Source of the DNA: Tipula vernalis | Taxonomy: Eukaryota > Arthropoda > Insecta > Diptera > Tipulidae | Assembly: GCA_958295665.1 (NCBI GenBank) | Contig: OY282558.1 | Location: 140,100,577-140,164,576, forward strand | DNA length: 64,000 nt | Reading direction: 5' to 3' | Shown here: positions 31,288-42,845 of the stretch, in pieces | Position numbering within the stretch: position 1 is the stretch's first letter | Layout of the letters: the number at the start of each line of letters is the position of its first letter | Notes under the pieces: generated by a model | What the model was told of the DNA's origin: nothing | The model's input: the letters and a program-made list of their open reading frames with translations, nothing else | Database searches by the model: none | Translations under genes and position numbers: made by a program

Positions 31288-33500
31288 AAGTAATAAGATT
31301 TTTTTGCACAGTTATACGAGTAGAAGATTCTCGAGATCAAAGAAATTAAACGGGGCAACTTGCATTTTGCCCCAACACCATTATTCAAATCCTTAAGAGA
31401 ATTTGTACCTACTGATTTGAGTGGCTGAAGGAAAATCCTAGTAAAAATTGTAAACCAATAATACCCCACGAGAAAATGATTAGCCACTCTCAGGTCCTAG
31501 TTTAAATCAAATTGCCTCGCACCACAAACGTATAATATGCAGAATCTCCCGCAAAAGTAATTTATGATTGTTTGATAAATGCTTGCGCACATAAATTAAT
31601 TAATTACATTAAAAGCACAGAAAGCTCCTAATTTTTTTTTACTGTAAATCCAATTTCTGAATGATTGGAAATTTATTATTTATCCTGTGCTGTTATATAT
31701 AGCCTTGACACAAGCGTATATACAACAATACAAATCCATGCGCAAAAATAGGACATCTGTTACCTTAGCAAAAATCTAAAAATCTCTTTTATAAATTCGA
31801 ATTGTAAGACAAAATCTATTAATCAATTTGACAAAACAAAAACAAAACAAACAAAAATTCCAATAAATCAATGCAAATTTTTTATTTCTATTTTTTTTTC
31901 CTATTTTATGTTGTCTCCGGATAATCCCATAACCAAAAATAAAAAAAAAGAAAATCTATCACAAATAAACTTTCAATAAAGTTCAATAAAAAACACCAGC
32001 AGCAGCAACAGCAACACACACACACAAACACAAAAAAAAATGTTCAATAAAATTCATTTCGATTTAAATTTTATTTGGGCGGGCGGGGATGACAAATAAA
32101 ACCAAAGCAAAAGCATAAAAAAGAAAATTATCGAAAAGGAAATTGTCTTATTACATAAACACAGTGGGTGATTGTGACAGGTATATTTTCAGACAAATAA
32201 TAACACTTTCTACCGATACAAAATATGTTATAAAGTATCGGCAACCTAACTCAAAATACATGCGTGTGGAAAACTTGAGAAATTTGTTTTCATCAAATTT
32301 TCAATTTTCTTTAAATTAATTTTCATTTTTATTTTATAATTTTTCTGGAAATTTGTGTCCTTTATTTGCGGGAAACGACCTTTCGTTTTCCAATACATTT
32401 TTTTTTAGGTCGATTCAATTTTTGAAGGGGGCAAAAGACAATAGAGACGAGATTTTAAAAGAGAGAGATATTAAAAAAAATACGAAATGATTTTTGCGGA
32501 GGGAGATGAAACGATTTCGACAATGAACGAAAAATAACCAAAACAAACAAACACTGTATAGTAATTTGATTCGATTTTCACGATAGCCTGCGGCCCAATT
32601 GTCTCTTTAGCTGAATGTTATTCTATCCATCTCGATATACATGTAGACGACGATGAAAGTGAACTCATTTCCATTTTCTTTTGTAGTTTTTTTTTCGTTT
32701 TTGGGTCTCGTCTATGTTTTGTTTGTTTTCCGCTTTTGATATAATATAAACACACACACACACAGACAGAAATAATTTATGGATGGGAATTGCATAAAAT
32801 AATTTAGTGGTTGAATGATTTTGGGTGGAATAATTTTAGCCTAAAGATGCTGTGCTCCATATGGTGATGGTAATTTAATTTCCGATGGGTATTGTTTGTT
32901 GTAGAATAGTAGATGATAGATTCCCTGCGGTGAATTTCATTTTAAATCACTTGTCCATTTATACTGGAAGAACTTAGAGGCAATTCAATTTTCAATGTCA
33001 AACAATTTTTAAACTTGATAATCAGCATTAACTAAATCAGAAACTCATAAACAAATTACAGATTATAGTAAAAGATTTAATATTACTCCGATGATCATTT
33101 CAAATATGTACCACTTACTTTTGCATCAGAATTTTTTCGTGGGATCGTTGAATAAAATTGGACTACTGTCGACGTGTCACACAATCTGAATGTCTGATCA
33201 ATCCGGGTCTTTTAGGAGGAAGGAACTGGATTTTAAATTACCTAACCACAAGATTCAGTCAGGAACGGATATCCTTGATATGATATATTCCAAGATTTTT
33301 GCCGCCTTCATATACTAACTCGTATGCAGTGTTTCCTAACTAATCGATTACATAATATTTAAGGAATTTAGGTCGAATCGACACATACCGTCTGACCAAT
33401 TTCATCCTTTTTTCTCCAACTGTTTCAACACTACACTGTAACAGGATCCTAAAGTGTTACTTTTTGACTCCGCCGAAATAATCCCCTCACCTTCTAAATT
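31288..33500. other. Long noncoding stretch
   Basis: No supported gene. It contains CAG/CAA-like and (CA)n words near 32000-32025, a (CA)n microsatellite at about 32750-32766, and GC-richer patches such as gggcgggcggggatg near 32078. It could be host intron or intergenic DNA. I see no splice pattern strong enough to propose exons. Confidence 0.4.
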
Positions 33501-33589
33501 TAGTAGCTTTGACATATCGTATTCCTTGCTATGCATGGTGCTAACCAAACATTAAAACATGAGGAGAGTACTTCGTCGCGTCATGCACA

Positions 33590-33997
33590 TCATTTCGCAG
33601 AGCACAGCTAATCTCCGGTGGGTATTGATCCTACGTAGTGTGGTTGTCGTTCGCTTGAAGGAAATAACGCGGAACAGGCGAATGTTTGACACCGAACTTA
33701 GAGATTAAACTAAGGAATATTTTAAAGTTTTATTGTGGGCCATTATCAAAGGCAATATACTCTGATACGGAAAATGTTTTTTTCTAAGAATTTTTCGGAA
33801 AGGTTTCAGAAAAATAAATTTAGAATAATGAGCTAAAACGATAAAAATGTACGCATTTCCGTGTTTGGATCTGCAGGATAAGGACCCAGAAAATTGACTA
33901 ATAAATCGATATCTCGGTTTTGGTGGTGTAATTTAGTGGCTTAATTTCCTTACATTTATGGCAAACATAGACATAAATTCGAACATCATTTGCCATT
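33590..33997 (-). pseudogene. Gypsy-3 integrase core
   Basis: Just after the Jockey-2 site the minus strand gives MANDVRIYVYVCHKCKEIKP (the C-C half of the zinc finger), then in shifting frames VNFLGPYPADPN (first core Asp region, D replaced), IFIVLAHYSKFIFLKPF, and YIAFDNGPQ, with the second catalytic Asp in the D-N-G-P-Q motif at about 33735-33753. It ends KFGVKHSPVPRYFLQAN. Stops and frameshifts are frequent. Confidence 0.8.
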
Positions 33998-34010
33998 TTA
34001 GGCTAATAAT
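33998..34010. repeat. Target-site duplication of Jockey-2 (left copy)
   Basis: The 13-mer ttaggctaataat recurs exactly at 38877-38889. The two copies bracket the LINE. Confidence 0.88.
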
Positions 34011-34136
34011 TTTTTATTTTATTTTTTATTTTTTTTATTTTATTGAGTCTTGTACCCATTTAGTAATTTACATTGCACAATAAAGTTTTTGATTAGTAAG
34101 CACAATCAAGTGATTATCCCCCGTTTCGTGTAACTC

Positions 34137-36840
34137 CTCCTCAGATTTTTCGCCACGGCAAGTCTACTGACCTCCTGGTCGCGATAAGTCCAAAGGTTTG
34201 GTTCTTTGCAGTCTTCTTGTTGGTGTGGTATTCAGCATACAGTGTATGTCCAGATTTTAATACTGGTGCAGACGTTGTAGGTGTTTTGTTGCATGATTCT
34301 TGATTTCATCCGCGACAAGCTCGATCTTTAGATCTCGATGGAGGTTGTCGTTTCGAATGTACCACGGTGCATTAACAATACATCGCAGGATTTTATTTTG
34401 AGCTGTTTGTATAATTTTGATATTTGTCCTCTTGGCACAACCACAAAGTTGGCTACCATATGTCCATACAGGTTTCAGAATTTGTTTGTATAACAGCAGT
34501 TTGTTATGAATCGCCAGTGCAGGTTGTCTCCCTAGCAGCCAATGCAGTTTTCTAAATTTTATGTTTAGTTCTTCTCTCTTCTTTTTTATGTGTTCCTTCC
34601 ATCTAAGTTTAGCATCTAAAGTCATGCCAAGATATTTAGCAGTGTTCGCATGCGGTACTACTATCGAGTTTATCATTATTGGTATATGATTAACTTTTAG
34701 ATTTGTAAAGTTTACTTGGATTGATTTTGCTTCATTTAATTTAATTCACCATTTCCTTGTCCAATTACATGTCAGGTTAGTAGCCTTCTGTAATTTACTA
34801 GTGGAGTCATTGATGTTTTTTGCTGTTGCAAGTATGGCCGTGTCATCGGCAAAAGTCGCCATTGTTACTTCTGTAATTGGTATATCTCTAGTAAACAGGA
34901 GATAAAGGATTGGCCCAAGAACACTTCCTTAAGGAACTCCTGCTGTTATCCTTTTTAGTTGGGAGTATTCGTTCTCATACTTTACTCGGAAATGCCTCTC
35001 TAATATGTATGATCTTAGAATTTGAAAAAATTGCTCCGGTGGATCTCGCTGAAGTTTGAATTCTAACCCCTGGTGCCATACTTTGTCAAATGCTTGCGCT
35101 ACATCAAGGAATATAGTTGAGCATATTTGTTTGCTTTCTAATGATTTCTTGATTAAATCAGTAATTCGATGTACTTGTTCTATCGTAGAATTTTTACCCT
35201 AAATCCAAACTGATGTGAGGGGATAAGGTTCCTTTCTTCGATAATTGGTTTTAATCTTTTAAGAAGAACCTTTTCAAATATTTTCGATAATGTTGGTAGC
35301 AGAGAAATTGGCCTATATTAAGCTTTATCGTTCGGAGGTTTGTTCGGCTTAGGTATCATAATTATTTCTGCAACTTTCCATTGTCTTGGTACATATCTTA
35401 GTCGAAATACTGCATTGATTATATGCACTAGTTTCCTCAACGTTTCTCCGGTAAGACTTTTAGTATTTGACCCGTTATGAGATCGTATCCTGGAGCCTTA
35501 TACGCATTCAGATTATTCTTGATTTCCCATTTTAGTTCTTTCAATGTTATAGGTGTAATTTTTATTTCATCCTGTTTATTTATCGGGGTAATATTTTCCT
35601 CTTCCGTTTGTTTTGAATAAGGTTGGAATGTTTCTTCAAAGTGATTGCAAACAAATCTGCTTTTTGTTTAGCATTTCGAGCCAAATTTTCTTTATTTTTA
35701 ATTAGAGGAACCTGAAGTTTGGGTCTTTTAAGATTCTTTGTTGCTTTCCATAATGAATAATCAGTATCTTTTTGCCCAGTTAGAGTGCTGAGGTATTTAT
35801 TAACTGACTGATTTTTAATGTCTTTTATTAGATATTTTAATTTGTTACACAAATGATTAAATACCCTCTTATTTTCCGGGTTTCGATGTTTTTGCCAATT
35901 CTTCCGTGCTTTTCTTTTATTTTTAAGAAGTTCTCTCACTTCCTCTGGATAGCTAATATTGCGCTTTATTTCCTGATTGTTATTAGGAGTGCTTTCCCAG
36001 GCAGCACTTTGGATATTATGGATGAACTTATCTTGTTCGTCTTCTATTTGGACTGGTCCCTGTATTGGGTTCTGCAGATTAATTCTTTCTGTTAACCGTG
36101 TTTTGAAGAGATCCCAATTGGTTTTGAAGCTCGTTAATTTCGGGTTGCTCTCTTTCATAATAATTGTTTGGCTAAGTATCATAATTACTGGTGAATGATC
36201 TGATGATAGACTTTCACTGTTCTCTATAGGGAGATAATTATCTGAAATCCCTCTTGTAATAAAGAAGTCTATAAGATCAGGAGTCTTATTGATTTCCGAG
36301 GGCCAATAGGTTGGTGCACCGCCCGAGTGAAAATCGTATTTTAGTTGTTTGCCTGCTGCGAACAGTTCTTTTCCTTTAGCGGTCGTTAACCGTGATCCCC
36401 AATAGGTATTTTTTGCATTATAGTCACCTCCAATTAAAAAGACACTTCCTAGTGTTTTGAGAAGATTAGTATAATCTACTTGTTTGAGATTGTATCTTGG
36501 GGGGCAATAGATTGCTGAAATACTGCAGGTTTTAGTACTGTTTAATTGTATTGTGATTGTTGTGACTTGCATGGAAAGCTCCTCAACTTTAAGTTCTTCG
36601 TTATGCTTTATATAATCTTTTATGAGAATAGCTGATCCACCTCTAGCTTTGTCCCCTGGATGTAATGCGTGATAGCGATTATATCCTTTTATTTTACAGA
36701 ATGAAGTTTTGGTGAAATGAGTTTCTGATATAATGTCTTATCTATATAATGCATGTTTAAAAATATATCTAGTTCTTGAATGTGATGCAATAGCCCATTT
36801 GCATTCCAGGTTGCAATTCGTAGCGTTTTGATACACTCGA
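34137..36840 (-). pseudogene. Jockey-2 ORF2 pseudogene
   Basis: The endonuclease begins near 36835 with LRIATWNANGLLHH and continues in a 330-codon open block (35580-36572) with ISAIYCPPRYN, LIGGDYNAKNTYWGSR and SDHSPVIM. The RT has motif A, then GVP, a TAA in place of the Gln codon at 34929-34931, and GSVLG. The FADD site is intact at 34842-34853. The last block (34257-34676) covers the thumb and the VNAPWYIRND tail, with a stop before the usual end (RTKPLDLSRPGGQ). At least four lesions are visible. Confidence 0.9.
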
Positions 36841-38705
36841 TCAAGGTTTTCTTCTACTCTTTTATTGAAACTAGTTTGTGATTTGATTCCATCTAGTGCG
36901 TTCTGCAGGCTCATTTCCTGCGAAGTAAGTCTTTTGTTGAGGTTCTCTAGATTTCTCAGTATGTCCTGTAAAACGAGATCCACTTTAGTCTGTTTCTGCT
37001 CTGTTTGCTGAACTATTTGAGCATAAGTAACGTTTTCATTTACGCGCTCTCTTTGTAAGTTAACATTAGGAGTCAACGATTTTGGCTTCGTGATTTTTTT
37101 GATAGTTTGTACATTTTTTGATGTAACTGGTTTACGTATTTTATCTCTCATTTTTTCAGTTCTACTGCAACTTCGCATCCTCTATAATTGGCTGGATGCT
37201 GGCCATTACAGTTGATATACTTCGGTGTTGTATTTCGGGAAATTGTGCAGAAATTTCCTGCATGTTTTCCTGCACATATAACACATCTTGCTTCTCGATG
37301 GCAGTAGTTTTGTATATGATTATAATCTTGGCACTTTTTACATTGCGGAATTTGTCGAGTGACCTTTCTCGGTGTTTCTTTTTTAACTCTGAGGTTAAGG
37401 ATAGCCTTAATATTATAAATATTTTCGATTTTTTCTTGGTTGTCAAAGGTTAGCATGAAAAGTGGGAGACCTCTTATTGTGATATCAACCTTTCCCTCCC
37501 TGTTTTCTCGTCTCTCTTTTCTGATGATGTTAACTGCATCAACTATTTTCAGGCCTCTGTTTTTCAGGTCCTGAATGATTTCCTCTTTTGAACAAGTTGG
37601 GTGTAGACCTCTTGCCATTACTTTAATGGAACGTTAATTTTTATCCTCGTAAGTGTACCACTGGTGACCATCAGCATTTAATTTTTTAGCTAGAGCTTTA
37701 TAGTCTTCAGGCTCTGTTGTGTTTATTTCCAAGATATTATTACTGAGCGATATTACTTTGTAGTCATTTTGTACTAATTCTTTCATCCATTTCTGAATAA
37801 TACCGTAATTTGTTATTCCCAGTATATTGATCGGAGGTGGGACCTTTTTCTTCTTTTCTGGCTCATGCACTTTTGGTGCAGTAATTGCATTGGCATTTTT
37901 AAAGTGGGTTTGAATTGGCTCTACTTGGGTTGGTTTCTTTTCTTATTTTCTTATTTGCTCTCTTGGCTTTCTGTAGTCTCCAATTGGTTTCGCTTTCAAG
38001 CTCATCTTCACCAGTGTGATATTCGTCTTGTTCTCTGAGTACTTGAAATTGGTTGTTCATTAATGCTGAGTTACCTGCGTTTTTAATTTTTTGATTTACT
38101 GTTTCCTTTAGCATAATGATTTCTTTTTTTAACATGACAACTTCATTGTTCAGCTGCGCGATTAACTTCTCCATTTGCTAAAATTTATTTATTAACTCCT
38201 CGTTGTTTATTTGAACTGTTTGTGCACTTTGCGTGACTTCAGAAGTTTGCTTGAGAGTTGTATGCTTCATAGACGAGATATTTTCTTTCTCATTGTTAAG
38301 TTCACTCAGCATTGTGGTGCTACGAAGCGCCGTACTTCTTCCACCAAAGGGCCATACTTTTATATCTTGTTCTGTGCTTCCAGTAATAACAGGAAAATAA
38401 TCAGCCAGATATTGCAATGAAGTTATTTCACTTGCTGCAGCGAAATTTGCCACAGCAGTAGCAGCAGTGTTTGTAGTTTTATCTGTCCCAGCTGCCAAGT
38501 GCACAACTGCTGAGACATTGTGGTCGATGGATTTCGACGACTGGGAGCCCACTCGCTCACTCTCAAAGGTCGCCGGTACTGGGTGTCCGGATCCCTGCAC
38601 CGTAAATTTTTCTTCTTCACTACCCATGGTTGGTTTTTGATCAGGGTGTCCTTCCCTTAGCATTTTATGCCTACTGCCAGGCAAGAAATCAGCCGCCTTT
38701 TGCAT
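36738..38705 (-). pseudogene. Jockey-2 ORF1 pseudogene
   Basis: Five consecutive open blocks (38178-38705, 37899-38174, 37634-37870, 37148-37618, 36738-37178) add up to an ORF1. The N-terminus is Ser/Thr-rich and low-complexity, with a coiled coil (MEKLIAQLNNEVVMLKKEII). A PPINILGITNYGIIQKW segment is shared in style with Jockey-1. Zinc knuckles are CKKCQDYNHIQNYCHREARC, CVICAGKHAGNFC and YINCNGQHPANYRGC; the last has Tyr in place of a Cys. Frames change between nearly all blocks. Confidence 0.88.
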
Positions 38706-38876
38706 GAGGAACAGATGCTGTTTGAAGCCGCACCTCCTGGTGAACAGACGCTTCTTGCAAGTTTTGGTCCACGAGTGGTATTTTATTTCCCACTTACCCG
38801 CCGGTGAACCGGTGAGGGCATCCCCCTATCCGCCACCTGAAGACGCGCCCGATAGGAGACTTGCAAGTCCCACGGA

Positions 38877-38889
38877 TTAGGCTAATAAT
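38877..38889. repeat. Target-site duplication of Jockey-2 (right copy)
   Basis: Second copy of ttaggctaataat, next to the GC-rich 5' end of the LINE. On the gypsy-3 side the integrase zinc-finger frame (AHVGSAKMLEKI) runs up to this point. Confidence 0.88.
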
Positions 38890-39060
38890 AGTATCGTTAA
38901 ATTTTCTCTAGCATTTTCGCTGAACCAACGTGAGCAAATATAGTAGGGTTGTCAGCTTGATCTAAGAAATGAGGTAGGTATAATTAGGTATGTCAGACAT
39001 AGTAAAAGGCGGATTTTTCATCAGATATCATAAAATTAGGAAAAGAGTCAAATGAAGAAT
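38890..39060 (-). pseudogene. Gypsy-3 integrase zinc finger, first half
   Basis: The minus strand reads LDQADNPTIFAHVGSAKM and LEKI, then a stop and RYYY. This is the H-x-H-x half of an HHCC finger (here FAHVGSAKMLEKI). The second half (WPK-like MANDVRIY...CHKC) lies across Jockey-2 at 33.9-34.0 kb. Confidence 0.8.
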
Positions 39061-39239
39061 GAATTTTAAAAATTAATTCTACATATTCAGTAGATTTGAA
39101 GAATACAGAGTCTAAGTTAATGTTAGAGCCACTGTCATATAGCACGATTTCTTCCTTAATCATCTCGAAAGTGCAACCGGTACGATGTTCTATGATTGAC
39201 TATGTTGCTGTATTGTGAAGTCGAATCTTTGAAGTTGAA

Positions 39240-39800
39240 GACTTCAATGGTCTGGACTACCTGTGAGCTCCTTCTGGCTCATGAGCTATTTGAAAATTGT
39301 GTGGTCAGTGATGATGGTGAAAGCATATCCCTCGATATATGGTCGAAACTTCTTTAAAAAACTCGAAACTTCTTCTAAGCACAGCCGCAAAACATTCTAG
39401 CTCGATAATGGAGCAATTTCGCTGTACTGGGTCGACTTCTGAGACATATACGCAATGGGATGCTCCTCACCATCAACATCTTCCTGCAAAAATGCAGCTC
39501 CCACACTAGTTATGTAAGCATCGCACTGAATCACAAACGGGTTGGAAAAATGTATATGTACTAGAGCATTTGAAAAGGCCAATTTGAGACTCTTAAACGC
39601 CTCCTGGGCTTTCGCAGACCAATTGCATTTCGAGTTGTCTCTCCAATCGACTTATGAGTCCGTCGATTGAAGTGAACTAATGTCACGGGTGACGTTCAAG
39701 AACTTCTGCACTCTTCAATTACTCCCAGAGACAGCATCTGATCTATTTAAGAAAATGTAGCACCTTGTATGTCGACATTGTGTGAAATTATGGAAGTTTT
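39240..39800 (-). pseudogene. Gypsy-3 RT thumb and RNase H
   Basis: Fragments include KFLNVTRDISS and CNWSAKAQEAFKSLKLAF (connection region). The intact 61-codon block at 39397-39582 has PFVIQCDAYITSVGAAFLQE and HPIAYMSQKSTQYSEI, the first half of RNase H with its catalytic Asp in CDA. A shifted frame gives FEFFKEVSTIYRG. The palm with YxDD is missing, so there was an internal deletion before 39800. Confidence 0.82.
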
Positions 39801-40009
39801 CCCAATACCGTTGTTGTTAAATGAAGGAAATTGTTTAACAACGACGACGAAATTGTTGATCATGGGAAGGAACGTGGAAATCAGAATCATCTTTATCTTA
39901 CTGTGAGATACATTTTAGAGTTATTTTAAATAAACTCCATTTCCTTGGAACTAGATAAATATTCATTATTTTTTGTCCACCGTTGTAGTAGACAGTATCC
40001 CCAAAATAT

Positions 40010-40320
40010 CCCAGAATACGTTGCTTTGACCACCTGCTGTTTTGACTTCTGAAGATACGCTATGAATTTTTATATTCGAATTTAAATGATACTTTTCCCA
40101 GCCCTCTACCAAAGGAGTAATAGAGGCACCACTATCCATTAAACCTGTATACGGTATACCATAAAAACCGACCTTAGCGTATGGTCTATCATCTAATTCT
40201 AAATGGTCGGTAATGAAAGTTTCCGAAATTGAAAAATTTAATGCTTTGTGTTTGACCCAATATTTACAAACGCGAGATTTACCTTTATCCGAAATATTGC
40301 TTTTGAATTTAGTAGAACCT
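40010..40320 (-). pseudogene. Gypsy-3 aspartic protease
   Basis: A clean frame reads LDDRPYAKVGFYGIPYTGLM and DSGASITPLVEGWEKYHL. DSG is encoded at 40128-40136. The context D-x-R-P-Y-x-K-V...G-L-x-DSGAS is typical of Blastopia/Mdg3-type proteases. Upstream residues KGKSRVCKYWVKHKALNF link it to a lost Gag. It meets a cctaacctaacctatt word at 40318-40333. Confidence 0.78.
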
Positions 40321-40339
40321 AACCTAACCTATTCAAGTC

Positions 40340-41475
40340 TCCTCTATATCCCAGAAAATACGCTACAGTCGAATGAGTGATGAATTGTGCATGGTAGCCG
40401 AAACATTCCTCGCGCATACTATTTAATTTCATAGTATGGTTTAAGGCAAATGTGGTTCAGCGATTGGATGATTTGACAACTATGTTAACCAAATTTTGTG
40501 ATACTTTTATCTTATTCTTCGAAATGATGAAATCGTCTAATACGGCTACTAATATAACAGCATACAATAACAATCATGTTTAAGGTAAAGGGTCAAACTT
40601 ACCAGCAAATAACGGTATTCGTGGACAGGATTTATCAACGGATTCTTTTAAAGCGGTACAAGTGGCTGATAAATATGTTTTGTATGTAAGCAGACCTCAT
40701 CCAAGCACAACTCCGGAACAAATTATAACGCATATATCAGCAAAAATTGGCGTCTATGTTTGAAGTGACCTCATTTGCAGTACACTAATCCCAAAAAACA
40801 GGAATAGTGAAGATCTATTTTTTATTTCGTTTAAGATCGGAGTAAATAACCGATGTGCACGATAAGGTTACTGATCCCTCCATTTGGCCAGTAGGAATAA
40901 TAATTCGGAAATTTAAATATCGTCCATGGGCACTACCATGCAAACTCACCTTCAGTTCAACACTCAACCATCTTGCCGGTTGAGTGGTGGTATACTATAC
41001 GTAAATGAGGTTATTAAATTTAAAGCGATTTCTTGTATTCGAACTGTTAGTGTGGAAATTATTCAGGTAAACATCAAATTTAACTGTGATTTGTTCTCAT
41101 GCTTCAAACACGGCCGTATTTGTGGATGAATTTAGCAATGTTTTGGCAGCTAATAAATCTAAAAAAAAATTAGTTTTTGGTGAAATGAATATTAATATTC
41201 TTAAAAAGACTACTTCATCCGATTATGTTCTTACCATGTCATCTTATGGCTTGAAATCTTTAATAAATAGACCTACTCGTATTTCAAACCACTTGCCTAC
41301 TTGTTTGGATCATTTGTATTGTAGGCATTCTGCGAGAAATTCCTTTTTGATTATGAAGATGCCGTTCATGATCTTCACATCACTGATCATTGTATGACTT
41401 CTATTATTATCGTACCTAATTCTATTTCTACTTATTTAAATTCTAGACGATCAACTAAATTAAAAATTAATAAAT
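40340..41475 (+). pseudogene. CR1-like LINE fragment: ORF1 end plus endonuclease
   Basis: The first part gives DKYVLYVSRPHPSTTPEQII, then PKNRNSEDLFFISFKIG and DPSIWPVGIIIRKF, the C-terminal half of an ORF1 also found in the minus-strand LINE at 58.3-58.5 kb (YLYVSHLHPST, PKNRD). After that comes APE-endonuclease sequence: PSCRLSGGILYVNE, VFGEMNINILKK (normally G-D-x-N), YGLKSLINRPTRIS, TCLDHLYCR and, after a frame change near 41340, HDLHITDHCM. The RT is absent. Stops and frame changes are many, so this is a 3'-truncated, dead copy. Confidence 0.8.
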
Positions 41476-41714
41476 TTCCGATCCAACCGATAAAGGGAAC
41501 CAGGCAACTATAGTCAAATATATTAATATAGCATCCGTATAGAGACCGTATTCTTTTGACGATGCACAAATTAAAATGTAATTGTTTATTTGCGGAAATT
41601 ACTATCGGTTTCCAGTTAAGCGATAAAACCGTTAAGCTTTAGTGAAAAAACTAATTCATTGGCAATCGAAGGAATGAAACTTAAATAATTTACCAACATG
41701 CTTTAAAGATATTT

Positions 41715-42075
41715 CTAATGAACAGTTTTGGATTGCACGGAGATACGAACCGTGACATTTCGATGTTTAAACGTGTAGAACTGTTGTACTTATTCGCATT
41801 ACAAGAGAGTCCAGCCCATACGCCCAAAATTTTGGTCGGTGTTTCGCCTTCGGGATCCATCAATTTCGTCAGTAAAATTTCAACTGGAAGATCTTCGGAT
41901 AAGGCGATTTTCACTACACAAAGTGTTTGATAACTGACCAGCTACACCATAGTGGTATTGAAATTATACGCCCGACATTTTTGTATAAAACCTTTTCTAA
42001 GAAAGACATTGAACGAAATACAAAAATTGCTACATGACGTACTAAAAACTATCAAATCACGGATGGTTAACTTTG
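41715..42075 (+). pseudogene. DDE_Tnp_4 (PHIS-type) transposase fragment
   Basis: The frame reads HTPKILVGVSPSGSINFVSK and ISTGRSSDKAIF, the conserved segment of DDE_Tnp_4 transposases (V-G-I-x-P-x-G-x-I-x-F-x-S...GRxSD). The catalytic Asp is at 41898-41900. After a frame change near 41925 comes HHSGIEIIRPTFLYK and FSKKDIERNTKIA, matching the stretch before the last acidic residue. A TGA lies near 42036. The start of the domain, with the first catalytic Asp, is missing or unrecognisable. It sits tail-to-tail with the YqaJ-like frame next to it. Confidence 0.75.
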
Positions 42076-42184
42076 TTACGGCCAATCCCAATTGATCTTG
42101 ACCGTAATAAGAGTGTATTGGTTTAAACTATAAGAATTATCTTCATTTAGTATAAGGTATGTACTTTAAATTTTTAATAATTAA

Positions 42185-42845
42185 TCTTGCGCTAATTTGT
42201 TTTCCTTCCACGGGACATTTGATCTCAATGAATTTCCATTCATTGCCATCAAATGCAATCCCGTATGGACTTACAGCAATAAAATGAAGATCTGGAGATA
42301 TCATCAGCAAATTCGTTTAGCAAATTTTCTGCATCATTCCCTTTAAAATTGTTTTCATAAATGGAAGCTAATTTTTTATCCCCATTTGGCGATTTATGGC
42401 TAGCGTACGTCTATAAATTATAAGCGATACTTCCAGTTGTACGAATTTTGCGCTCAACTAACCATTGCGCATTCGTTTGGCAAATAGTGGCTTCACAGAT
42501 TCGTACTGATTCCTCCAAGATCTTCTTAATTATACAAAAATTTTGTTCCAGTTCATTTGCAACAATTCTTTTAAGTTTTGGTGTGAATTTTGGTAAATAT
42601 TGGTGATCTGTTATAAGCCGATAGAAGTCCCGGCAGCCTTTACCACTGATATCTTTTGTGCTGCCATCAATCGGTAAGCGATTTGTGAATATCAATTTAG
42701 ATAGCTCTCCGCTTGTTGCAACTAAAAATATATTAATTTTAATTTATTCACTAAGGAATTAAAAATACGGTTAACCTTGCAAAAATTGTAGGGGTACTGC
42801 ATTTTGAACAAATCTCTTTGCGAACATGGCACATTTCGGTCGTGC
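42185..42845 (-). pseudogene. YqaJ-like exonuclease fragment
   Basis: The main block (42411-42695) has DFYRLITDHQYLPKFTPKLK and CQTNAQWLVERKIRTTGSIA, the Q-W...R--RITAS entry motif of YqaJ/lambda-exonuclease-type proteins. After a TAG and frame change it gives LASIYENNFKGNDAENLL, then AVSPYGIAFDG and FIEIKCPVEGK. The last are the catalytic SPDG and E-x-K-C-P motifs; SPDG has become SPYG. EIK is encoded at 42218-42226. A possible intron separates an upstream exon (RPKCAMFAKRFVQNA frame) by a tttttag acceptor near 42726. In known elements such nucleases accompany ISL2EU-type transposases. Confidence 0.7.

Larger units (their letters stand above)
34011..38876 (-). mobile_element. Jockey-2: old full-length Jockey-clade LINE inside gypsy-3
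   Basis: A 4.87-kb insertion bounded by exact 13-bp duplications, with a T-rich tail (ttttttattttattttt) at its 3' end and a GC-rich 5' leader (38700-38876). ORF1 and ORF2 are both present but carry many stops and frame changes. Its C-terminal ORF2 sequence (KYLGMTLDAKLRWKEHIKKK) is alignable with Jockey-1 (KYLGMNLDAKLKWKVHVKKK) yet clearly another family. Its decay shows it is much older than Jockey-1. Confidence 0.92.
33590..40330 (-). mobile_element. Gypsy-3: Mdg3/Blastopia-like element split by Jockey-2
   Basis: On the minus strand the order is protease (40.0-40.3 kb), RT/RNase H (39.2-39.8 kb), integrase zinc finger (38.9-39.0 kb), [Jockey-2], then integrase core (33.6-34.0 kb). The reading of the zinc-finger region resumes directly across the Jockey-2 insertion, showing one element cut in two. 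It is heavily decayed and largely lacks RT and gag. Lineage is judged from the DSGAS protease and the FTIITDH-type RNase H. Confidence 0.8.

Noticed and set aside
31097..31396. A 99-codon plus-strand frame near the second dispersed repeat
   Set aside because: It crosses the repeat's T-run and atccagac tract; a matching frame in copy 1 is not conserved.
41718..41914. A minus-strand 74-codon frame opposite the transposase
   Set aside because: The plus-strand frame carries the DDE_Tnp_4 motifs, so the minus frame is its shadow.
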